Assembly (NCBI RefSeq): GCF_031769195.1
Contig: NZ_JAVHNP010000003.1
Coordinates: forward strand, 124,001 to 188,000
Source: Vreelandella sp031769195
GTDB lineage: Bacteria; Pseudomonadota; Gammaproteobacteria; Pseudomonadales; Halomonadaceae
Reading direction: 5' to 3'
Length of the DNA: 64,000 nt
Made by a program: the position numbers and the translations under genes. Shown in pieces: positions 35,491 to 43,728 of the stretch. Numbering within the stretch: position 1 is the stretch's first letter; the number at the start of each line of letters is the position of its first letter. The notes below the pieces were generated by a model, which searched no databases, was not told where the DNA came from, and saw nothing but the letters and a program-made list of their open reading frames with translations.

Positions 35491-35640
35491 TCTTCAGATG
35501 CTCATCGCTTGATGAATGAGTTTGCACGCTAACTTTTTTAGCGTCTCATATTTCTACTTTCGTCTAATCCTGCCATCATTTGTCGTTATCCAAGACCGTT
35601 TTATAAGCAGGCGCTGTATCCAGCGCTTGGGGAGAGAGGT

Positions 35641-36852
35641 ATGCAAGAGTCGTCAACGGGGCTGGCGCGTAACCCGCGATTGGCAGAGTTTGTTCTGGCG
35701 CTGGGTGGGTTCGGCATTGGCACCAGCGAGTTCGTCATTATGGGGTTGATGAACCGCGTGGCGGAGGATTTAGCCGTGACGGTGCCCCAGGTCGGCTATG
35801 CGATCAGTAGCTACGCTCTGGGTGTGGTGGTGGGCGCACCGCTGATTTCCGCGCTTGCCGCGCGGGTACCCAGACGGGCGCTGCTGATTGTGCTGATGCT
35901 GGTGTTTGCCGTAGGTAATATTGCCAGCGCCATGGCACCGGGGTTTTGGTCGTTTGTGGGCCTGCGCTTTTTGGCGGGGCTGCCCCATGGCGCTTACTTT
36001 GGCATAGCGGCGTTGGTCGCGGCAGGAGCGGTGCCGATTGACCAGCGGGCGCGGGCGATTTCAAGGGTGATGATGGGGCTTACGGTAGCCATTTTGATTG
36101 GCGCGCCGTTGGGTACCTGGGCGGGTAACGCGTTTGGTTGGCAAATCGCTTTTGCCGGGGTGGGGGTCATTGCGCTGTTAACGGCGCTGTTGATTCGGTT
36201 ATGTGTGCCGGTTCAGCCGTTTGATGCCCACGCCAGCCCGTTGAGAGAGCTGTCTGCACTGGTGAAGCAGCGGGTGTTGGTCACCATCGCCATTGCCTGT
36301 ATTGGCTGCGGCGGTATGTTCTCGATCTTCAGCTATGTCATGCCTACATTGACCCAGCAGGCGGGCATGAGCGAAGCGTTAGGGCCACTGGTGCTGGTGA
36401 TTTTTGGCCTGGGCTCTATCGCCGGTAACTTGGTGGGCGGGCGCATGGCAGATAAAAACCTCATGCGGGCCATTCCCACTATTTTAGTGTGGTGTGCCGT
36501 GGTGCAAGGGCTCTTTTACTTTGCCGCTAACGAGGTGTGGTCGGGGCTTTTGTTTGTGGGGTTGGTGGGGACCAGCATGGCGCTGGCACCCTCGCTGCAA
36601 ACCCGCTTGATGGATGTAGCCGAAGATGCCCAAACCATGGCGGCATCCATGAACCATGCGGCCTTTAACGGGGCCAACGCATTGGGCGCGTGGCTGGCAG
36701 GTTTGGCCATTAGCGCTGGGTTTAGCTGGTCGAGCACGGGGCTGGTGGGCACTGGGCTTGCACTGTGTGGCTTGGTGATTTTTACCTGGGGGCGCTGGTT
36801 GGAAAAACGCACCTACCCGGCGCAGCCGTCGGTTGCCCAGTGTTATAAATAA
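35641..36852 (+). CDS. MFS efflux transporter (AraJ/sugar efflux type)
   Basis: A 403-residue membrane protein with 12 predicted hydrophobic helices. It has the MFS pattern of the drug/sugar efflux branch: LALGGFGIGTSEFVIMGLMNRVAEDL, YALGVVVGAPLISALAARVPRR (motif A) and FLAGLPHGAYFGIAALVAAG. GAGAGGT precedes the ATG. It lies in the accessory block downstream of the HipA/HipB pair; the substrate is unknown. Confidence 0.87.
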   Translation: MQESSTGLARNPRLAEFVLALGGFGIGTSEFVIMGLMNRVAEDLAVTVPQVGYAISSYALGVVVGAPLISALAARVPRRALLIVLMLVFAVGNIASAMAPGFWSFVGLRFLAGLPHGAYFGIAALVAAGAVPIDQRARAISRVMMGLTVAILIGAPLGTWAGNAFGWQIAFAGVGVIALLTALLIRLCVPVQPFDAHASPLRELSALVKQRVLVTIAIACIGCGGMFSIFSYVMPTLTQQAGMSEALGPLVLVIFGLGSIAGNLVGGRMADKNLMRAIPTILVWCAVVQGLFYFAANEVWSGLLFVGLVGTSMALAPSLQTRLMDVAEDAQTMAASMNHAAFNGANALGAWLAGLAISAGFSWSSTGLVGTGLALCGLVIFTWGRWLEKRTYPAQPSVAQCYK

Positions 36853-36945
36853 GCTATTGCTAAATAAAAGCTTACGTTATTTAAAGTGGCAAAAAGCGCG
36901 TATCGTTCCTAGGGTATAAAGGTGCAATCCATAAGGAGGTGACCT

Positions 36946-37209
36946 ATGCATAACCTAATGAAGACATCGCGCGCTGCAACTCCGCGCCTCGTAACGTTAA
37001 GTGCTATTGCCGCCATTACCCTGGCGCTGGCGGGCTGCGGCTCCACTACTGGCGAGCGTGCCACCAGCGGTGCTGGGGTGGGTGCTGCCGTTGGTGCCGG
37101 AGCGGCTGCGGTCACTGGCGGTAGCGTGACCCAAGGTGCCGTGATTGGCGGCGGTGTGGGGGCTGCCACCGGTGCCGCTACCGATGAGGACGATATCAAC
37201 CTCGATTAA
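36946..37209 (+). CDS. Small glycine-rich lipoprotein
   Basis: An 87-residue protein with a lipoprotein signal (ALAGCG lipobox at about residue 27) and a mature part of glycine-rich, glycine-zipper-like repeats (GAGVGAAVGAGAAAVTGG and VIGGGVGAATGAAT) ending with the acidic DEDDINLD. AGGAGG stands 7 bp before the ATG. Proteins of this look associate with membranes. The function is not known. Confidence 0.72.
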   Translation: MHNLMKTSRAATPRLVTLSAIAAITLALAGCGSTTGERATSGAGVGAAVGAGAAAVTGGSVTQGAVIGGGVGAATGAATDEDDINLD

Positions 37210-37219
37210 TCTGTCTATG

Positions 37220-37915
37220 CTAGCGGCAGAGCCTAAAACCGCGCATGCCTAGATGAAAGTGATCGGCATGCGCGGCGTTGTACTCAGGCCCGAGGACATT
37301 GCCGAAGGTCTCACACGCGCCATCTCGCGCGGCTCGTAAGAACTCTCCCACATTACCCGTGTCATCCCAATCGTTAATAAGCGAAATCTGCTGGCCATTC
37401 TCAAACTGAAATCCCACCACATCCAGCGCTTCGGCGGTGGCGTGCTCGCTGCGTCGGCCCGTTTCACGGCCATAGACGTTGCGGCAGGCAAAGCTGCCCA
37501 CATGGTTCACCTGGGCGACTCGGCTACCCATGATCTCCTGCGCCGCAGGCTGTAGCGCATGGCGTTCATACATTACCCACGCGATGGCCAGTGGGCACGA
37601 CGCCACAAAGCTTTGGCTAAATCGCACGCCACTGCTCTGCATGCGTACGATATTGCTGAGCGGACAGCTGGCGGTGGGTGAATAGTCAGCCAACGGCGCG
37701 TAGCGAAGCTCGCCCTCTGGCACGGTATCCAGCGCCGCTAGGCAGGCGTCTCGGTCGTCGCTTAAGCGTTTTAGCTTCAACTGAGTGATGGGCGTGATGG
37801 GGTCGTCCACATGTAATGGCGCCCAGGGGGCCCAGTGTCGGGGAATCTCAATGATGCCTTTCTGAAGCGCGACCCCTAGCGCAATCAGGCATAAAATAAT
37901 CACGGTGCTGCGCAT
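37220..37915 (-). CDS. Extensin-like C-terminal domain protein
   Basis: A 231-residue protein with an N-terminal hydrophobic anchor (MRSTVIILCLIALGVAL) and an extensin-like/peptidase M15-like domain: CPLSNIVRMQSSGVRFSQSFVASCPLAIAW, HVGSFACRNVYGRETGRRSEHATAEALDVVGFQ and HADHFHLGM. These His/Asp positions resemble the zinc site of D,D-carboxypeptidase-type domains. The start at 37915 has GGAGG 5 bp upstream. It is likely a cell-envelope protein, possibly a peptidoglycan hydrolase. Confidence 0.82.
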   Translation of the reverse strand: MRSTVIILCLIALGVALQKGIIEIPRHWAPWAPLHVDDPITPITQLKLKRLSDDRDACLAALDTVPEGELRYAPLADYSPTASCPLSNIVRMQSSGVRFSQSFVASCPLAIAWVMYERHALQPAAQEIMGSRVAQVNHVGSFACRNVYGRETGRRSEHATAEALDVVGFQFENGQQISLINDWDDTGNVGEFLRAARDGACETFGNVLGPEYNAAHADHFHLGMRGFRLCR

Positions 37916-38048
37916 GCTGACCTCCTTGTGGCTGCTTGGAAACGCTACAGTCCCTGCCATGGGTGTGCGATACTGCACACCCTATAACGTCGGCAGCGTC
38001 CGGCCGTGTGATAACGAACGACATTTTGACTAACTAGGGAAGCGCTTC

Positions 38049-38681
38049 ATGTCCCAGGGTACGCTTTTTATTGTTTCTGCCCCGTCGGGCGCGGGTAAAA
38101 CCAGCCTCGTTCGTGAGCTGATCGAAAGCCTGGATGGCATTCAGGTATCGGTGTCGCACACCACGCGCGCCAAGCGAGAAGGTGAAGTGAACGGTGTTAA
38201 CTACCACTTTACCCAAGTGCCTGACTTTGAAGCCATGATCGCCCGAGGCGACTTCTTTGAGTATGCCAAGGTCTTCGATAATTACTACGGTACATCGCGC
38301 CAGGCAGTACAAACCCTGCTGGATGCGGGGCAAGATGTGATTCTAGAAATCGATTGGCAGGGCGCCCAGCAGGTGCGTGAGCAAATGCCTTCGGCCGTCT
38401 CGATTTTTATTCTACCGCCGTCATGCAGCGAGCTAGAGCGTCGTCTCTCAAGCCGCGGCACTGACGAGCACGCGGTGATCGCACGGCGAATGCGCGATGC
38501 GGTCAGCGAAATGTCTCACTACGATGAGTACGACTACCTGGTGATTAACGACGACTTCACCACCGCCCTTCAGGAGCTGCAGTCGTTGGTGATTAGCCGG
38601 CGCTTAACGCGTGCTGCAATGCAAGAACGCCACGCCTCCTTGCTTGATGCACTCTTGTCACAGGCGCCTAGCGTCGAGTAA
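38049..38681 (+). CDS. gmk: Guanylate kinase
   Basis: A 210-residue enzyme that phosphorylates GMP to GDP. The P-loop SAPSGAGKTSLVREL is at about 9-23, followed by the GMP-binding SVSHTTRAKREGEVNGVNYHF and EIDWQGAQQVR. It begins the conserved gmk-rpoZ-spoT-ridA group that links GTP supply, RNA polymerase and (p)ppGpp. Confidence 0.96.
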   Translation: MSQGTLFIVSAPSGAGKTSLVRELIESLDGIQVSVSHTTRAKREGEVNGVNYHFTQVPDFEAMIARGDFFEYAKVFDNYYGTSRQAVQTLLDAGQDVILEIDWQGAQQVREQMPSAVSIFILPPSCSELERRLSSRGTDEHAVIARRMRDAVSEMSHYDEYDYLVINDDFTTALQELQSLVISRRLTRAAMQERHASLLDALLSQAPSVE

Positions 38682-38770
38682 TCTATCAGGTTCTATCACC
38701 ACTCTTTTCGCTGGGTCGGCGGCATTGTTCCATCATGCCGGCCCGGCGTCGTTATTACAGGAAGGCCCCC

Positions 38771-39031
38771 ATGGCTCGCGTAACCGTTGAAGATTGTCTG
38801 GAAAATGTAGAAAACCGCTTCAAACTGGTGATGATCTCCACCCAGCGTGCCCGTCAGTTGGCTCGCGGCTCCCGCGATGCGCAACTGCCCTGGGAAAATG
38901 ACAAGCCCACCGTCATGGCATTACGTGAAATTGCCGCTGGTCTAGTAGACCACACCGTTTTGGACGAGCCGGTTGAAGCGCCCGTACGTGCGCGTCCTGC
39001 CATGACACCTAGCACTCACATCGACGATTAA
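38771..39031 (+). CDS. rpoZ: DNA-directed RNA polymerase omega subunit
   Basis: An 86-residue omega subunit that assists assembly of RNA polymerase and is needed for the ppGpp effect. MARVTVEDCLENVENRFKLVMISTQRARQL and the KPTVMALREIAAG stretch are family hallmarks. ATG at 38771 was chosen because it matches the conserved MARVTVEDC start and follows AGGAAGG; the longer frame starts at 38735. It lies between gmk and spoT. Confidence 0.96.
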   Translation: MARVTVEDCLENVENRFKLVMISTQRARQLARGSRDAQLPWENDKPTVMALREIAAGLVDHTVLDEPVEAPVRARPAMTPSTHIDD

Positions 39032-39057
39032 GCCAGTATCGATTAGGGGCGCGGTAC

Positions 39058-41190
39058 ATGTTCACCATTGATGACCTGGCCGACCGACTCGGCGGCTATT
39101 TACCCCCGGACGAGATCCAGCAGGTCAAGCGCGCCTTTTACTACGCTGAGCAGGCCCACGACGGCCAGCGCCGTCGCTCTGGCGAGCCCTACGTTACCCA
39201 CCCATTAGCGGTCGCGAATATTCTTGCCAACATGCACATGGACCATCAGAGCCTGATGGCCGCCATGCTGCATGATGTGATTGAAGATACTGGCGTGTCC
39301 AAAAAAGCCCTGGCTGCCCAGTTCGGCAAGCCCGTGGCAGAGCTAGTGGATGGTGTCTCTAAGCTGACCCAAATCACCTTTGAAGATAAAGCCGTCGCCC
39401 AGGCGGAGAATTTTCAAAAGATGGTGCTGGCGATGTCGCGGGATATTCGCGTCATTATCGTCAAACTAGCTGACCGACTGCACAATATGCGCACCCTAGG
39501 CGCGCTGCGGCCCGATAAAAAGCGCCGCATTGCCCGTGAAACGCTAGAAATTTACGCGCGTATTGCCGGGCGTCTAGGCATCAATACCATCCGTATTGAG
39601 CTGGAAGACCTCTCGTTTCAAGCGATTCACCCCATGCGGGCCGAGCGTATTAAGCGTGCCGTGGCCAGTGCGCGGGGCAATCGCCGCAGTGCCATGCGGG
39701 AAATTCAGTCGTCGTTGCAGCAGAGCCTGGACGATGAGGGCCTGAAAGGCACGGTGATTGGCCGCCAGAAGCACCTGCTCTCGATCTACAAAAAGATGCG
39801 TGACCAGCGTAAGCCGTTTGCCGAGATTATGGACGTGTTCGGGTTTCGAATTATTACCGAAGACGTGGCCAGCTGTTACCGAATTTTAGGCGTGGTGCAC
39901 AACCTCTATAAGCCGGTGCCGGGGCGCTTTAAAGATTACATCGCGATCCCCAAAGCGAACGGCTACCAGAGCCTGCACACCACGCTGTTTGGCCAGCGGG
40001 GCATGCCGATTGAAGTGCAGATCCGCACCCGTGAAATGGAAGCCATGGCCAATAACGGGATTGCCGCGCACTGGCTTTATAAAGCCGGGCAGACCGCGCA
40101 CCCGATTGCCGAAGGCAGCCATGCCCGCGCCCGCGCTTGGGTGAAAGGGTTGCTGGAGATGCAGCGCCACGCGGGGGATTCGCTAGAGTTCATCGAGCAC
40201 GTTAAAAACGATCTATTCCCTGACGATATTTACGTGTTTACGCCCAAAGGCGACATCATGGAGCTGCCTCAGGGCGCCACGGTGATCGATTTTGCCTATA
40301 GCGTACACACCGATATCGGCAATAACTGCATTGCCTGCCGAATCGACCGTCACCTTGCGCCGCTCTCAACGCGCTTGGAAAGCGGCCAAACTTTGGAAAT
40401 CATTACCGCCCCTGGGGCACGCCCCAATTTGGCGTGGCTGAATTTTGTCACTACTGCCAAGGCGCGCTCCGCCATTCGCCATGCCCTGAAGCACCAGCAG
40501 CAGGCGGAAGCCGTAATGCTCGGGCGGCGGTTGCTTAATAAAGCCCTGGCGCCGTTTGAAACGAGCCTCGAGGAGCTGGACGAAAGCATCTTCGAGCAGG
40601 CATTCAAAGAGCTGGATGTGTCCTCACTGGATACCTTGCTGGAGTCGCTGGGGCTGGGTAATCGCATGGCGCATATCGTGGCGCGGCGCCTGGTTGATGT
40701 GGCCCACGGCGACAGCTTCGATAAGAGCCTGACCGAGAATAGTGATAAAGCCGTGGTGATTAGCGGCAGTGAAGGCATGGTGATTAACTTTGCCCGCTGC
40801 TGCCACCCGTTACCCGGCGACCCCGTGGTTGGTCACCTTTCCGTAGGTAAAGGTTTAGTGGTTCACCGTAGCGAGTGCAAAAACCTCGCCGAGCGTAAAA
40901 ACGACCCTGAAAAGCTGTTTGCTCTGGAGTGGTCTGAGCAGATTGATGAGGACTTCCCGGTCGCGCTGCGCATTGAAATTGAAAGCCGCCGTGGCTTAGT
41001 CGCTGAGCTGGCAGGTTTAGTGACCGATGCCGATGCCAATATCGAACGCATTGGCATTGAAGAGCGTGATGCGCGCCTTTCGAGCGTAAATTTAACGCTG
41101 TCGGTGAAAGGCCGTGTCCACCTTGCCCGAATTATCAAACGCATCCGCAATCTGCCCAACGTTGGCAAAATCACTCGTACTGCAAACTAA
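39058..41190 (+). CDS. spoT: Bifunctional (p)ppGpp synthetase/hydrolase SpoT
   Basis: A 710-residue protein that hydrolyses and makes (p)ppGpp. Domain order: HD hydrolase (RRSGEPYVTHPLAVA, MLHDVIEDT near residue 76, ADRLHNMRTL), synthetase (DVFGFRIIT, KPVPGRFKDYIAIPKANGYQSLHTT), TGS (FTPKGDIMELPQGATVIDFAYSVHTDIG), and C-terminal ACT (FPVALRIEIESRRGLVAELAGLVTDADANI). All hydrolase residues look intact. The gene follows rpoZ by 26 bp. Confidence 0.96.
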   Translation: MFTIDDLADRLGGYLPPDEIQQVKRAFYYAEQAHDGQRRRSGEPYVTHPLAVANILANMHMDHQSLMAAMLHDVIEDTGVSKKALAAQFGKPVAELVDGVSKLTQITFEDKAVAQAENFQKMVLAMSRDIRVIIVKLADRLHNMRTLGALRPDKKRRIARETLEIYARIAGRLGINTIRIELEDLSFQAIHPMRAERIKRAVASARGNRRSAMREIQSSLQQSLDDEGLKGTVIGRQKHLLSIYKKMRDQRKPFAEIMDVFGFRIITEDVASCYRILGVVHNLYKPVPGRFKDYIAIPKANGYQSLHTTLFGQRGMPIEVQIRTREMEAMANNGIAAHWLYKAGQTAHPIAEGSHARARAWVKGLLEMQRHAGDSLEFIEHVKNDLFPDDIYVFTPKGDIMELPQGATVIDFAYSVHTDIGNNCIACRIDRHLAPLSTRLESGQTLEIITAPGARPNLAWLNFVTTAKARSAIRHALKHQQQAEAVMLGRRLLNKALAPFETSLEELDESIFEQAFKELDVSSLDTLLESLGLGNRMAHIVARRLVDVAHGDSFDKSLTENSDKAVVISGSEGMVINFARCCHPLPGDPVVGHLSVGKGLVVHRSECKNLAERKNDPEKLFALEWSEQIDEDFPVALRIEIESRRGLVAELAGLVTDADANIERIGIEERDARLSSVNLTLSVKGRVHLARIIKRIRNLPNVGKITRTAN

Positions 41191-41282
41191 ACGCCCTGGT
41201 ATTACGCGCTGGCCGACCAGGCTGGCAGCGTAAGCCATGGTGATAATAATCAACGTTTCATTCTTACAGGAGCATGACACCC

Positions 41283-41672
41283 ATGAGCAATAAAGCGGTT
41301 ATCAACACTGAAAAAGCCCCCGCCGCCATCGGCCCTTACTCCCAGGCCATTAAAGCGGGCAACACGGTTTACCTGTCAGGCCAGATTCCGCTCAACCCGG
41401 AAACCATGGAAATTGTCTCTGACGATTTCGAGGCCCAGGCACGTCAGGTATTTACCAATCTGCAGGCCGTATGTGAAGAAGCCGCTGGTTCGCTGGGTGA
41501 TATCGTTAAGCTCAACCTCTACCTAGTCGACTTGGACAACTTTGCGATCGTGAATAAGGTGATGGAAGAGTTCTTTTCCATGCCTTTCCCTGCTCGCGCA
41601 GCGGTGGGTGTTAAAGCACTGCCTAAAGGCAGCCAGGTAGAAGCTGAAGCCGTCATGGTGATTGGCGACTAA
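41283..41672 (+). CDS. ridA: RidA family enamine/imine deaminase
   Basis: A 129-residue protein of the YjgF/RidA type that hydrolyses reactive enamines and imines such as 2-aminoacrylate. Hallmarks are APAAIGPYSQAIKAGNTVYLSGQIPLNPETM and MPFPARAAVGVKALPKGSQVEAEAVM. ATG at 41283 is preceded by AGGAG 10 bp upstream; an ATG at 41274 is too close to that site. It ends the gmk-spoT group and is followed by a strong terminator. Confidence 0.95.
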   Translation: MSNKAVINTEKAPAAIGPYSQAIKAGNTVYLSGQIPLNPETMEIVSDDFEAQARQVFTNLQAVCEEAAGSLGDIVKLNLYLVDLDNFAIVNKVMEEFFSMPFPARAAVGVKALPKGSQVEAEAVMVIGD

Positions 41673-41710
41673 TTGCCACGTTACGCTAGGCGGGGCGTTT
41701 AACCGCGCAT

Positions 41711-41745
41711 AAAAAAAGAGCGAGCTGTGATCAGCTCGCTCTTTG
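41711..41745. terminator. Bidirectional intrinsic terminator after ridA
   Basis: GAGCGAGCTG / CAGCTCGCTC with a TGAT loop forms a perfect 10-bp stem. An A-run precedes it and TTT follows it, so it can end ridA on the plus strand and the epimerase-like gene on the minus strand. Confidence 0.9.
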
Positions 41746-41767
41746 CGTTTGGATAGCGCTAGGGTAA

Positions 41768-42658
41768 TTAGGCTTTTTGCAGCTCTAGAAATCCACCCTC
41801 TTTCAACACCTGGGCATACCCTTCTTTATAAGTGGGGTAGCGGAAGGTGTAGCCCGTGTCGAGAACGCGGCGGTTGTCGCAGCGCTTGCTGGTACGTCGG
41901 CGCAGCGGTGATTGCATGGTCTCGGTAGACTCAACTTTCAACTGCTTGGCGAGCCATGCCATGACGTTGTGCAGGGTGACCGGTTCGCAGTCGCTGCCCA
42001 GATAAAGGTCGGCCAGCGGTGAGCCGTTTTCCTGGCAGCGAATCAGATGCGCCAGAATGCCGGTGCAGTCGTCGCGGTGGATGCGGTTGGAGTAGCTCAC
42101 CGGCGTCACCGCAGCAATGCGGCCTTCGGCGACTTGGTGAATCAAGCGGTCACGCCCTGGGCCATAAATGCCGGAAAAACGTACCACCGTACCCGGCAGC
42201 GGGTGATTCAGCAGTGCCTGCTCCGCTTCGCACATCAAATTGCCTGAGAAGCTGGTGGACTCCGTGGGGCTCTCTTCGTTAACCACTTCGCCTTCTTGCT
42301 GGCCATAGACGCTGGTGGAGGAGACAAAGAAGATGCGACGCGGTGGCTTCTCATGCTGCTCCATCACGCTGAGTACACGCTTTAGACCGTCTGGGTAGGC
42401 GCTCTGGTAAGCACTCTCTTCAAAGCGGTCTGCGCTGACGGTGTAAATCACGTAGTCGGCTTGGGGCAGCGCGCTGGCATCGGCCCCTTCCAGGGTGCTG
42501 AGATCAAGGGCTAGCGGCTCAATGCCGGTATGCGCTAATGCCTTGGCTTGGCGGCGCACGCCAATCACCCGATGCCCCTCTTCCAGCAGTTCCTGTCCAA
42601 GCGTGATGCCGATGTCTCCACAGCCGATAATCAGTACCGTTAGCTTCAACTTGCTCAC
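41768..42658 (-). CDS. NAD(P)-dependent epimerase/dehydratase-like protein (YeeZ type)
   Basis: A 296-residue extended SDR-fold protein. The Rossmann motif GCGDIGITLGQELLEEGHRVIGVRR is near the N-terminus, and SSTSVYGQQEG supplies the serine/tyrosine site (YxxxE-like). VRFSGIYGPGRDRLI is typical of sugar nucleotide epimerases. It resembles the uncharacterised E. coli YeeZ. The catalytic lysine at the usual YxxxK position is not obvious, so activity is uncertain. Confidence 0.82.
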   Translation of the reverse strand: MSKLKLTVLIIGCGDIGITLGQELLEEGHRVIGVRRQAKALAHTGIEPLALDLSTLEGADASALPQADYVIYTVSADRFEESAYQSAYPDGLKRVLSVMEQHEKPPRRIFFVSSTSVYGQQEGEVVNEESPTESTSFSGNLMCEAEQALLNHPLPGTVVRFSGIYGPGRDRLIHQVAEGRIAAVTPVSYSNRIHRDDCTGILAHLIRCQENGSPLADLYLGSDCEPVTLHNVMAWLAKQLKVESTETMQSPLRRRTSKRCDNRRVLDTGYTFRYPTYKEGYAQVLKEGGFLELQKA

Positions 42659-42798
42659 CCCTCTTGATTAATATTCCCTATCAGATACAAAGTCCCTATG
42701 AGATGTGCCATCTTCAATAGGGCTTGTCTGTCCTTTTCCGTCTCGCTAACACGATGACTAGTCACGAGCTGCAACGAGAGGATGCCACTGGCACCGCT

Positions 42799-43728
42799 AT
42801 GACTTTAACAGAACTTCGCTACATCGTAACCCTTGCCCAGGAGCGTCACTTTGGCCGCGCCGCCGAGCGCTGCCATGTTTCTCAGCCCACGCTCTCTGTG
42901 GCCGTTAAAAAGCTCGAAGACGAGCTGGAAATTCCTCTGTTTGAACGCTCGAAATCGACCGTGCAAGTGACACCCCTGGGCGAAAAAATTGTCGCCCAGG
43001 CTCAGCGCGTGCTGGAACAGAGCGGCCTGATTTATGAATTGGCCAGCGCCGGAAAAGACCAGCTGGCCAACCCGCTGCGCATTGGCGCTATTTACACCAT
43101 TGGGCCTTACCTTTTTCCGCACCTTGTGCCTGCACTGGCTAACGCCGCGCCGCAAATGCCGCTGTATATCGAAGAGGGCATGACCGGCACGCTGCGCGCC
43201 AAGCTGCGCAGCGGCGAGCTGGACGTGATTATCGTCGCGCTGCCGTTTACCGAAACCGATGTGGTCACCAAACCGATTTATGACGAGCATTTTGAAGTGT
43301 TAATGCCCGCCAGCCATCCTTGGGTCGAGCGCGACGCGATTCATAAAGAGGACCTATTAGAGGAAAGGCTGCTGCTGCTGGGCGAAGGCCACTGCTTCCG
43401 CGACCAAATTCTAGAAGCTTGCCCGGCGATTACCCAAAAGCTGAATAGCCCCAATAATACCCTGATTGCCGAAGGCGGCTCGCTAGAGACCATTCGGCAT
43501 ATGGTGGCCTCTAAGCTGGGTATTACCGTGCTGCCTCAGTCGGCACTTGGCACCGACCAGTACGAAAATTCCATGCTGGTCAGCCGCCCGTTTGTGGACC
43601 CAGCCCCGTCACGTACGGTCGCAATTGCCTGGCGGGCCAGCTTCCCACGGCCCAAAGCGATTGATGCGTTGGCAAAGGCGATTAGCCAGTGCCAACAGCC
43701 GGTTCATAAGAAGAATGCTCCCTCATGA
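42799..43728 (+). CDS. oxyR: Hydrogen-peroxide sensor and transcriptional regulator OxyR
   Basis: A 309-residue LysR-type regulator that forms an intramolecular disulphide on peroxide exposure and activates defence genes. The helix-turn-helix is at the N-terminus (LTELRYIVTLAQERHFGRAAERCHVSQPTLS). The redox cysteines are Cys199 (GEGHCFRDQ) and Cys208 (LEAC), matching the E. coli numbering. ATG at 42799 gives the classical MTLTELRYI start; longer frames from 42724 lack support. It overlaps recG by 4 bp (ATGA), an arrangement known in Pseudomonas. Confidence 0.95.
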   Translation: MTLTELRYIVTLAQERHFGRAAERCHVSQPTLSVAVKKLEDELEIPLFERSKSTVQVTPLGEKIVAQAQRVLEQSGLIYELASAGKDQLANPLRIGAIYTIGPYLFPHLVPALANAAPQMPLYIEEGMTGTLRAKLRSGELDVIIVALPFTETDVVTKPIYDEHFEVLMPASHPWVERDAIHKEDLLEERLLLLGEGHCFRDQILEACPAITQKLNSPNNTLIAEGGSLETIRHMVASKLGITVLPQSALGTDQYENSMLVSRPFVDPAPSRTVAIAWRASFPRPKAIDALAKAISQCQQPVHKKNAPS

